Shown one piece after another: positions 13,101-25,100 of a stretch of 64,000 nucleotides of DNA. The position numbers and the translations under genes are program-made. The stretch lies in the NCBI GenBank assembly GCA_963788015.1, contig CAWBEY010000010.1, positions 124,001-188,000 of the forward strand, in the 5' to 3' direction. The notes under the pieces are model-generated. The model had not been told where the DNA came from. It searched no databases and saw only the letters and a program-made list of their open reading frames with translations. Position 1 is the stretch's first letter. Each line of letters begins with the position of its first letter. The stretch is from JBBRHH01 sp963788015. GTDB lineage: Bacteria > Planctomycetota > Phycisphaerae > Tepidisphaerales > Tepidisphaeraceae.

Positions 13101-16100
13101 CTTCGTTGCCGCCATTATCGGTCAGAGTCAGGACATCGGACGTGATGGGGGTGCTGGAAATTACACTATTGTTGACGTTCCAGCCGTTGCCGACGCCACC
13201 GAAGTTGTTGACAAACGAGCCAGCGCGGAAAATTGAGCCGCCGCCGAGGTTAAGCGTGCCCGCACCGATGGGGGTGTTGGAGCCGTAAACGGGCGCTTCC
13301 AGGACGCCAGTGGAGGTGACGGTGGTGCTTGCGAAGGAGTTGCTGCCGGTCAGGGCCAACGTTCCGCTACCGGTCTTGGTCAGGCTGCTGCCGGCCGTGC
13401 CGGTGATAGTTCCAGCAAAGGCAGTGTTCGTGTTGCCGCTGCCGGCCGTCAATGCCAACCCACCCAGAGCGAGGGTGCCGCCGGTGTTGCCGGAAATGGC
13501 TGGCACGCCATAAGTGCTGCCGATATTGGTTAGGTCAAGTGTGCCGCCGGTGACTGTGAGTGTATTGCCGACCGTGTTCGTCGCCGGAACAGCGAACACG
13601 TTGGATGGGCGAAGGATGCCGGCGTTAACCGTGATGCCGCCGGTGAAGTTGTTCTGGGATGCTGAGACCGCGTTCGTGAGAGTGACAAGGCCAGTGCCGG
13701 TCTTGGTGATTCCACCTGCGCCGGTGATCTGGCCGGAGAAGGCCGTGGCGTTGGCGCCGGTGACGGCGGCGGAATTGAGACTGACAGATCGAGCCAGGGT
13801 GATCAAGCCTGAGAAGGTGGCGTTGTTGTCATCAAGGCCGCCGATGCTAAATGCACCAGTGCCGAGGTTGGCCACGGTAATCGGCCGGGCGACGGTGAGA
13901 TTCGCGCCGGTGGTGAATAAGCCACCCACGCCGGTGCCGCTGTTGGTGCCGCCGATGGTGACGACGTTACTGCCAGCCGGATTGCCCAGGGGACTGGCGC
14001 CAGTGGCCCCAACACTGGCGGTGACGACGAGGTTGCCCTGGTCGATGGTGGTGGTGCCGTCGTAGGTGTTGGCGTTGGTGAGAACGAAATTGCCAGTCGT
14101 GCTGCTGCCGCTACCGGCCCACAATTCAAGGCTCTTGCCGGTGCCACTGACGACACCGCTGAAAGTTATGTCCTTGGTTGCACCGGCCGCGAGGTAGATT
14201 CTGCTGACGGCCGCCGAAAGGGTGGTGGCGCCAGTAAAGTTCAGGCCGCCGGCGCGGGCATCCCACCCTGTGTTGGACGGGTTGGTGGCGGCACCGACAA
14301 CGAGGGCGTTGCCGATGGTTTGCAGGTTGGTGCCGGGATTGAAGAACCATTGACCTTCGCCATTGGTGACGGTGCCGGTGCCAAGTGGGCCCTTGGTAAC
14401 GGTGCCCACAGTTGGAGTGGAATCGGCGCCGATGCCGGTGAAGCCGGCAGTGTTGAGATAGCCGCCGCTGAAGGTGCTGTTGCCATTGTTGAAAATAATG
14501 CCGCCGCCGACATTTCCGCCGTTGACCTGTTTGGTGAGGGCGCCGGTACCACTAATGACGCCGGAGAAGGTGGTGAAGAGTGTTTGGCCTTGGGTGCCGC
14601 CGTAATTGGTGGTGAGGGTGGCGCCGGCGGAGCCAATATCCATGTTGCCCGCGAGCGTGAAGCTGCCGCCGCTGAGGAAGACGTTGCGGGTGGCGCCGAA
14701 GTTCATGGCGTTGCCGATGGTCAACCCGTTGGTGCTGGAGGCAATCTGGCCACCGGAGAATGTGAGAGCGCCGGTGCCAAAGGGACCAGCCGTTGGTGGA
14801 TTGGGGCCGCCGGTGCTACTGGTGGAGAAGATGATGGTGGAGCCGCTGGCAAAGGTGGTGCCGCCGCTGAAGGTGCTGTTGGCGTTGCTGAGGGTGAAGG
14901 TACTGGGACTTACGGACGTGATTGAGCCGCCACCCTGCACAAGGCCGGAGATCACGCCGACACCGGAGGTGCCGCCGATGCTCAGGGTTTTGCCGCTGGC
15001 GATCGAGATGGTGCCGCTGAGGGTAAGTGCGGCACCGGTGTTCAAATTAAGGTTGGCGTTCTGATTGACATTGATGGCATCGGCAAAGGCCGGGCCGGCC
15101 GTGCTGGTCAGGGGTTGGAAAGTCAATGTTCGCCCGTTGCGTTCAGATTCACGGCAGCGCCGCGCAGAGGCGACGTACTGCCATTGAAGCCAACAAGCAG
15201 CGTTCCGGCCGCAGTGAGGTTGAACGTCGGTGCGCGACAAAGGCCGCGCTCGATACGTCATCAAGAAGCAGTGTGCCGGTTGTTGTGAGGTTGATGCTGG
15301 GCGATGCACCGCTGTCAAGTATTGTGCCCAGGGCGATCGTGTTTCCGGCACCGGCGCGAAGTTGTAAGCACCAGACGTGTTGAGCGCAGAGGTTGGGAAC
15401 GCAACTCGTTGCTGCCTGAAGTGGAGAGGGTTGTGCCGGCGGTCATCGTCAGAGCACCGAACGGCACATAGCCGGAGGCGTTCACCGTGCCGGAGGCAGC
15501 GACATTGAGGGGAGTGGCGGCGTAGTTGGCCTGCGTCGCGGCCGTAGGCGCCGAAGCGCCGCCTGAAGCGGATCGCTCGGGTTGACGATGGTCATCAGGC
15601 CGCCGGGGGCTTGGAAGGACCCTACCAGACCTGAGCCGCCGCCGGTGTCTTCGACAGCCCATGCGACTTTGTAGGACTGTCCGGCCACAAGGGCAGCCGT
15701 GGCGGTTGTCGTCGTACCGCAGCAGCCGACGTCGATCAACTTTTCAGTGGCAGCCGTGTCAAACGTCCCATTCTGATTTTTGTCGAGCCAGAAGACGGCG
15801 TTGTCATCCTGTCCACTGACCTGGAAGGTATAGGTGCCGGTGGTTTGGGGACGGAATACACTGCTGAAAATCGCGGTGAAATTGCTCGCATTAGTGCTGA
15901 CGGCGGCATTTGAGAAGACCGCTCCAATTTCGGTATCGCCGGTGGTATTGGTGAACCCAGCAGTACCAGCGTTGGAGTAAGCGAGGCCGTTGGGATTGCC
16001 GGTGACGAGGCCGTTGTAGTTCACCGTGCTGGTTAGCGTGTAAACGCCGCCTTGCAGGGCAGGGAAGTTGTCATTTTGGAGGTTGGTTCGCCCGGTTGCC

Positions 16101-19100
16101 AGGTACAGATTAGCAGTCATCGCCGATGCGACGTTGCCGGTAATGGACAGGGTGCTGCCAGCCGTACCGAGTGTCAGGCCGTTGGTGCCCAGGGCATTGC
16201 TTGTCGCACTCACAGGAATGGACAAGGTGCCACCACCCGTCAAGGTCGTGCCGCCACTGTGAAGGTTCGCGCCTGTGAGGGTGACGGTTCCAGGTGTGTT
16301 GATGGTCAGTGGGGTGCTACCGCTGATTGCTCCTGAGAGGGTGAGGTTGTTTGCGGGCTGGGTCATGCTGATCGTCGCGGCCGTTCCGGCGAGCGCGATA
16401 GCGCGATTTTCGGTATTGCTGATGCCCGTGTACTGATAGGTGGCACTGTTGCCGGTGCTGCCAACCGTCAATGTAGTGCCGGCCGCGCCGGAGCGAAGCT
16501 GGCGGTGCTGAGGGTGCCGTTGCTGACGGTGACGGAGCCGGTGTTGTTGTTGAGGGTCGATCCGAGTGTCAGTGTTCCAGCGCCGGCCTTGTTTAGTCCG
16601 CCAAGCCCGGTTACCGCGCCGTTGAAGGTGAGATTGGATGCACCGGTGTCGATGGTGCTGATTGTGGATCCGCTGACCGGGCCGTTGATGAGAATTGAGC
16701 GTGCGGTTGTGATTGGGGTGGCCGCGCCGGTGTAACGGAGCGTTCCGCCTGTGTTGCCGAGGGTGTCGCCGAGGACGAGCGACGTGCCAAGGCCCAGCGC
16801 ACTGCCGACGGTGTCGGCAATGCTGTCGACCGACAACGTGCCGGCCTTTACGCCGACCTGGCCGGTGTAGGTGCTGAGGCCCGAGAGCGTGAGAGTGCCG
16901 GTGCCTGATTTGGAGACACCCGTGTTGAAGCCGTTGCCGATGACTCCGGTGATGGAATAGTCACCGGCAGAGTTGTTGGCGACAACGCTGGAGGGGTTAA
17001 CGGTGCCGGTGATGAAGATGTTGCGATTGGTCGGACCATCGCCAAAGGTGACGGCATCGCCTTCGAGATACTTCAAGCTATTGGCGGTCCAATTCGTGGC
17101 GCTGTTGATGTTCCAGGCGGCGCTGGAGGGGGTGCTGGCGGGGTCAGAGCCGGTCCAAGTGTTCTGGGTGAGGGCGACCTGGAGATCAAATTCATGACTG
17201 GTTGCAGCACCGGTTGAGGGACCAAGGATGGTGTAGGTTCCGGCCGGGTGCGTACCGATGCTGAAGCTGCCGCCGCCCAGGGCACTGCCGCTTCCGAAAT
17301 CCAGGAACTTGTAGGTGCCGGGGGCGAGGCCGATGCTGGAGATATTGACGCTATCGGTGCCGCTGATGGTGAAGCCGCCGGTGACGTTAATCAGATCGCT
17401 GGCGCTGCCGACGTTCAGGTCGACCTGCGAACCAGTGCTCAATGTCAACCCGCCACTGAGGGTAAGGACGCCGTTGGTGGTTGTGTTGAGGTGCGGGGCG
17501 ATGTGGGCGCCGAGCCAATGGTGACGGCTCCGGAAACCGAGGCGTTGCCGGCAAGGGTGCCGCTGGTAACGCCGACCGTGCCGGTGCCGGTGGCCGAGCC
17601 GCTGGAGTTCGTGAGGAGCAGGGTGCCGCCGGTGACGGTGGTGCCACCGGTGTAAGAGCTGCCGCTCAAGTTGGAAATCGTCAGGACGCCCGGGCCAGCT
17701 TGCTGAACAGTGAATAAACCTGCCGTGCCGTCGGAAATGACTCCGCTGACATTGATGTTGCCGGCGCCCTGGGCGACGATGCCGCGGGTGGTTTGGCCGG
17801 CGGCGACAGTCATGGCGCCAAAGGTGAGGGTGCCGGAGTCGGACTGGATGGTGCTGTTGCCGCCACCCGTGGTGACGCTGAAGGTATTGGTGATGGAGTT
17901 ATTGCCGCTGACGTTGCGAATGACGCCGGTCGAATTGATGCCGCGGCCGGACGTCGTGATTGCGTTGGCGACGGTAATGTTCCCCTGAAGTTGCAAGGCC
18001 GCGTCCGGCACTGTGGAACTGGGCGTGGCGCTAATGACGCTCACGGCACCCGTACCAAGGGAGCTGTTGTTGCTGATCAAAACCGCTCCACCGTTGATGG
18101 TGGTGCCGCCGGTGTAGCCGTTGGCGTTGGGGAGGGAGACGGTGCCTGGCGTCAGGACGCCGCCACCCGGGAGGTTTTCGGCGTTGAAGGTAAGGCTAAA
18201 GCCGCCGCTGATGGCGCCGGTGATCTGGCCTTCGGGAGTGGTGGTCGGGGTGGCATTGACGCCCCGAACGCTGTTGATGGTCTGGTTGGCGCTCAGGACG
18301 ATGTTGTTCTGGAGGACAGCGGTGCTGTCGGCCGTTGTCGAACCGAAGATGAGCGGCGATCCGCTGGCGACCCAGTTGGCGGTCTGCGTGGTGCCCCAGG
18401 TGATGGCCGCGCCGGCGTTGACGCTGATGTTGCGATTGCCGCCGAAGGCCGAGAAGCCGCCACCGCCGACGCCGCTCATGTCGATCTGGCCGATGGCGGT
18501 GCCGAGGGTGAGGGTGCGGGGCGCAGCGCCGAATTCGATGACGCCGCCTTGCAACTTGACTTTCACACCGCTGAGCGTCTGGGTGCCAGCCGTACCTAGT
18601 TCGCGGATTGCACCGCCGTCGAACGCTCCAGCGATGCCCGTACCGACGAGCCAGTTGAACTGTGCGCTATTGTCGGTGCTGCCATCGTTCAGGACATAAG
18701 AGACGTTATTCAGAACGGCAGTGCCGATGCCGCGCTTGATGAGGGTTCGGGCAGCTGAATCGGTGGTTACGGAGGCCGCGGAGAGCAAGCCGGGATCTGT
18801 GGCTGTGCCTCCATTGGCAGGACCCGAGGTCAAGTTGAGGGATTCGAACTTCAAGGCGCCCTGTGACACCGCGCCGGCCTGGCCGGTGAAGGAGCCGAGG
18901 CCGAAGGCACCATCACGCACGAGCACGTCGGCGTTGGCAGCCACGGCAGCACCAGATGAGATGAGGCCAACGACAGAGTTCTCAAGTGTAGCACTGGCGT
19001 TGGCAACGCCGTCGCCAGTCGAGAACAGGGTCGCGCCGCTGGGGCCGTTGTACTGGCCACCGAGCATCATCTTGTAACCGGAATTCAAGTGGAAGAAGTT

Positions 19101-22100
19101 GCCATTGGTGGCATTCGTCGCGGTGAAGCCATAACCGCTACGGCCGTCCGGCTCCTGTGGACTGTTGATGTTTCCATAACGACTGGCAAGCAAGTAAGAC
19201 AGGGTGGTGGTCGCGCTGGGCAGCGCCGCCTGACTGGCAAATCGAACGAAGACGTCGCCGCGCGTGCCTGGGTTATTGTCAACCGTGCTGATGATCATGC
19301 CGCCGGGCCCAGTGCTGACGTAGTTCACATTGGACCCGCCATCCATTTCGACGGTTGAGGAACCTGTGATGGTGTTGGTACCGGAGAGGATTACTTCACC
19401 GATTTGGCCATCGGTGGGGGCCGTGCCGGTGGACGAGAAGACTAATGCGCCCGCGCCACTGAGGTTGCCGCTAATCTTGTTGACAACGCCGGTTCCAGCC
19501 GCGCCGGTCAGGCCCGGGCCGGTGGGAGCAATCCAGATGTTGTGTTTTGCCGTGAAGGCGGTGTCCTGACCGATTTCAACGGCCGCGTTAGCGTAGAACG
19601 TGCCGCCAACCTTAGCGGACGAACCTAAAGCAAAGTCAATGTTGAAGGTGCTGGACGACAAGTTGGTCGTCGTAACGCCCGAGGAACCAATTTGAACGGC
19701 CGCGCCACGGGCCGCGAATGCGCCGGGTTCGCTAACAGTCAGGTTACCGTTGCCCAAAAGGGGCATGACTTCAGTGGTAATCTGCCACTGGTTGGCGCCT
19801 GAGCCAAATCCGGCGGAGCGATTGGCGCTGAACTGCGCCCAACTCGGGTTGTTGGTGCCATCACCGAGGATGAAGGCACCGCCGCCGGCGAGATTGAGGT
19901 TGCCGCTGCTGACGCCGGCCATCGTTTTGGGGGCGAACTGCGCCGCCCAAGGCTCCGGTGTTGGCGGTGGTGCCGGTTCCAGCCGTGCCTTGCACAATCG
20001 TGGCCCCGGTGCCGGTGGTGGTGCCGTTGACGATGACCACGCCACCCGGCAGACTGACGCCATTGGTGACGAATGCCGTATTTGCGATTGTGAGGGTGTT
20101 GGCTCCCTGCGTAACGTTGCCCGTGAAAGTCAGATTGGTATTTGCATTGATGAGCAGAGCGGAATTAACGGTGAGGTTGTTGTAGGTCTGATCAGCGCCG
20201 GTGATGTTCAGGGTGCCGCCGAGGCTGAGGTTGTTGGTGGCAGCGCCCAGGCCGGTGGCGACACTCGAATTGACGGTGCCGCCGGTGGTGGTGAGGTTGC
20301 TGCCGGTGATGGCGTTGGCGACCGTTGCGTTCAGGGTGCCGCCGCTCATGCTCATGGTGCCGGTGAGGGCATTGGCCGCTGTGGCGTTCAGGGTGCCGCC
20401 ACTCATGGTGATCGTAGTTGCAGCCATCGCGCCCGTAACGCCTGCATTGATGGTACCGCCACTAAAGGTGATCGGATTGGTGCCGAGCGAACCGGCGACA
20501 GTGTTGGCGGTGACGGTACCGCCTGCAATGACCGTGGTGCCTGTATTGGTCGCTTGTGCAGTGGTTAGAACCAGCGTGCCGTTATTGACTGTGAGGGAGC
20601 CGGTGCCCAATACGTTGGCGATGCTGGCATTGACGGTACCGCCCTGGATCAGGACCGCCCCCGTAAGGCTCTGGGTTGCACCCGCCGTGAAGTTGACGGT
20701 GCCGCTCTCGACGTTCAGGCCGCCCGTGCCCAAACCACCCGCATTGGCGACCGTTAACGTGGAGCTCATCAAGTCGACGGTCGTACCGCCGGAGAAGTTG
20801 TTGCTGTTATTGATCGTGACGCCGGCGTTGGCGGTATTGCCGCCGCCGTTGTAGACGCTCTGGCCAATCACCAGGGAGTTGGTGCCGGTGAAGATGTTGT
20901 TGCTGGGGTTGGTGATGGTCAGCGCGCCATAGCCGCCGCCGACGCGGTATATGCCGTCCGGGGTGCCGAGCGTGGCGGCGGTATAGGAAACCGCGGTGTT
21001 CGTCAACGCGCCGCCAACAAAGAGCTGTCCGGGGTTGGTGATGGCGGTGCTGAAGGTCGCAACGTTCAGGCTGAGCACGCCTTGAGACGTGGGATCAATG
21101 ATCGACGACGGATCGGAGTTGAAGGTGATGCCGAGCATACCGGCCGAAAAGCCGTTGCTCTGGACAGTGACCTTCTTGCCGCTGGCGAGGTTGGTCAGAG
21201 CGTTGAGCTGAAGTTCGCCGCCTGCCAAGACCGTCGCGTTCCCCGTACCGAGGACCGAGCCGGAAGCCACGTTGACGATGCCCGGCTGGTAGTTGTTGGC
21301 ATTCATGTTGTTGTTGATGCCAACAATGGTGCCGCCGGCGTAGGTATTGGCCGTGCCGTTGATGTTCATCGCGCCAGAGTTGCCAACGCCGGAGACATTC
21401 AACACCGAGAGATAGACCGGGTTGGCCACGCCGGGGGCCGCGTCCACAATGTTGCCGGTAACGTCAGCGGAGCGGTTATTGTTGGTGGCGTACGTCAGAC
21501 CCCGAATGCCGGCGATTGACTGGTCGACCGTGATATTGCCGGTGTACTGTAGATTTCCGCCCGCATTGCTGTTTGCCCGGGTTGCCGATGGTGAGCAAGC
21601 CGCCCAGGTTAATCGCGCCCGAGAAGGTGTCATTGACGACGACGCTCGCGATGTTGTTGGCGTTCTGGTAGCCGTACAGGCCGCCCGTGCTGTTGACGCC
21701 GACCACTACCGGATTGCTGAGGGTGAAGAGGCCGGTGCTGGCGACGGTGGAGTTAGGATTCAAGCTAAAGGCAGCGCCGCCGCTCAACGTGATGGGGGTT
21801 GGGGAGGCGAAGGTGCCGCCAAAGGCGATATTGTTGGCGGCCGTCAGTGCGACAGTAAACGGCAGGTTCCATTGGTTGACGCCGGTGCCGCTGAGGTTGG
21901 TGCCAGCGGCGCCGCCGAGGGTGGGGGCGGTGGTGCTGGTGTAGTCGAAGCGGCCGGTGCCGGTCTTGGTCAGCGTGAAGTTGCTGCCGCTGTCAGTGAT
22001 GGTCCCTGTGGAGGTGATGTTCGCAGTGGCATTGAGGGTGACACTCCCCTGTAAGGTAGCCCCGGCAAAGGTCATCGCGGCGGTGGTGGCGGAAATCGAC

Positions 22101-25100
22101 GAGCCGGCGCCAAGCGTGGCGGCTCCGGTCACCAGCGAGTACCCGTTGCCGCCGGAGACGGTGAGCGTCCGCCCGGCAGCGATCGTGAGGGGGCCGAACG
22201 TGGAAACCACGTTGCTAATGGCCCCAACGTTTCGGTTAACGTCGATTGTGCTGTTCTGGGTGACATTGACGCTATTCGCCCAACTTGTGTTGGCGTCAAT
22301 GCGGGGAAACAGGGTGCCGCCGTTCAAGTTCAGCACGTCGGCGGTCGGTACAATCCCCGCGCCTTGAAGCACGAAGCCGCCGGCGTTGATATTGATGTTG
22401 CCGGTGATCGAGTTGGACGCGGAGGATACCCAGAGGTTGCCAGCGCCGGATTTGGTAAGCCCATTGGCGCCGCTGATGACGCCGGAGTCCGTGTAATTGA
22501 CGCCGCTGGCGACATAGAACATGGCTTCGTTAGCGCCGAAGGCCAGCGTGGACGCGACCGCGGTCGTGTTGGTGGCCGTGGCGATCACACCACCCGCACC
22601 AACGGTAACAGTCTGTGCCCCGGTGATGGTGCCGGCGACGTTGCTGACGCGAAGGCCATAGACTGTTGGGCTTGCAACCAGCGCCTGCGCGGTGGTCACA
22701 TCGATGATGTCAGTCCCATTTGCATTCGCGGCGGTGAGAAGATTTGCACTAAAGGTCGTGTTCGCAAGACCGTTCGCGCCATAGGTCACGAAGGTGTTGT
22801 CGGTGCCGTTAATGAGGAAGCCGGCAGTCGCGGAACTGGCTGCGGCTTCTCCTGTGTTTACAGAGTTAAGAGTAGGCCGCGCGGCCGCGTTTGTAATGAC
22901 GATGCGGTCGTCGCCGCCGAGGGTGGCGGCGGCGGAGGTGTTGATCTGGAAGGTGCCGTTGTTCGTTCGATTGAAGGCAGCGGTGGCGTTGCCCAGAGTG
23001 AGGGTGGTTGTGAAGGTAGCTGCCGACTTCTTAATCGTCAGGTTGGATCCGCCGGTAGAAGTAACCGAGTCGATGGTCTCGCCGGTGACGGCGGTGGCGT
23101 TGCCGTCCAATTCCAGTGTTGCTGCGTTCAGTGTGACGCCAGCCGAATCAAGCAGGCGGCCGACGCCGCCGGGGCCGCTGAACACGGTGCCGTTATCGAC
23201 CTTGAGGGTGCTGCCGGCAGTGAGAGACAGCGTATTGGTTGCCGCGGCGCCGCTGGTGACCAGGCTGCCCAATGCACCGCTGAGGGCGAGGGTGCCGCTG
23301 CTGTTGACGGTGATGGCACTGCCAGTGCTTCCCAGTCCGGCGATGTTCAACGCCACTGTTCCACCATTGATGGTGGTGCCACCCGTGAAGCTGCTCGCGG
23401 CCTGAACCGTGAGCGTGCCGCCTTCCGTCTTCAGAAGGCTGCCGCTGCCGCTGATGCCGACGGTGGTCAGAGTAGTGTTGCCGCCGCCGCCGATGCGCAC
23501 TTGGTAGCCGCTGGCGGTGGTGCTGATGCCACCGCTGAGCGTGAGGGTTTGACCGCCGGTTGAGGAGACCACAAAGGCGTTGCTGCCAAGGGTGACCGGG
23601 CCCGCGAAGCTGGCGTTGCTGGTGTTTTGCAAAGCACCATTGGCGGAGGTGCCGGTGCCGTTGATGGTGATAGGCGAAGCCGTGGCGTAGGTGGCGGCGG
23701 TGAGGCTGAGCTGGGCGCCGGACTTGATCAACGTCGATGAACTGGCCCCGCCCAAAGCGCCGTCAGCGGCCGCCGAGAGCACACCAGCGTTAGCGGTAAT
23801 CGTGCCCGTAAACGCCGAGCTGCTTCCTGATAGGGTGAAGACGCTCTGGGTGGTCGCGGTGGCCGGAATCACCAAGGCGCCGCTGCCGGTGATGTTGCCG
23901 GCGAGTGTCAGCGCGGCGTTTGCGGAAGCACCGTTGGGGCTGTTGTCCAGCACAGTGCTGAGCGGCAGATTCAAGGTTAGCGTGGATCCAGCGTTGAGCG
24001 TCACGCCCCGCGTGGCGCTCCCGAGCGTGATTGTGCTTGTCCCGATATTGTTGACTGCGTTGCCGTAGGTGGCCGCGTCGATGAACGCGCTCTTGCCGGC
24101 CACCACGTTCAGCGCGTCGTCAAAGGTCACGCTGGTCTGTGCGCCGGAAATACCAAGCTCGAGATTGCCGCCATTGAGGCTGATCGTGGAAGCATTGAGA
24201 GCGACACTACCCGCCGCCGCGCCCATGGCCGACAGGATGCCGCCCTGGACGTCAAACGTCGCGCCGGTGCCGAAGTTGTTGGCAGTGGCGCCCACGTTGC
24301 TCAGGATCAGCGAGCCGCTGCCCTGCTTGGTGTAGGTGACATTGGTGTTGCCGTTGCTGCTGAAGACACCGGGAATGACCACGTCCGCGCCCGCGGTGTT
24401 GAAGGTCACGCCGCCGGCGATGCCTGCCGCAAGCTGGGCGTTACCGAAAGTGACGGAGCGCGGCGAACTCGCGGCGGTTGTCAAGGCGACATTGCCCGAG
24501 GCGCTTCCGATGGTCAACAGGCCCATGGTTACGCTGCCGTTACTGCTGCCCAGGTCCAACGTGGAGCTGGCGGTTACGTCAATTGGGTTGTTGAAAGTAA
24601 CGTTGGTCGCGTTCGTGGAGCTCTGGACAAACAATGTGTTGGGGATGCTCGTGCGCACGCCGCCGGGGGCGACGTAGTTGATGTTAATATTGCCGCCGCC
24701 GCCGCCCTGGTTGAACATCGTCGTGATCTGGTGCAGGCCAGCACCAAGGGCAATACCGCCGAAACGATCTCTTGAGCCACCTACTAGATTACCCTCAACA
24801 ACGAGCGTGCCGTCGATGTAGATTCGCGTCGAGTCGTCATTCGACGCACTGAACTGGTAAATGCCGCCTGTCGGCAGGTTAAGCATCCCCTGCTGCTCAT
24901 ATGAGACGTTCGTCGAGCTAACACCGGTCGAAATACCGGTGCCGGGACTCGCGAGCGGCGACAGCCAATTCTGCATCCCATATTCCGTCCGCACCAGGGT
25001 CGGGGTCGCGGGCATGTTGCCGGTCGTCAGGGCGCCAAAGCTGCCGCTCTGGTTGAATAGGTGGGTCAGGTCCGTGTCCGCAGCGCTCTGGTTCCAGTAC

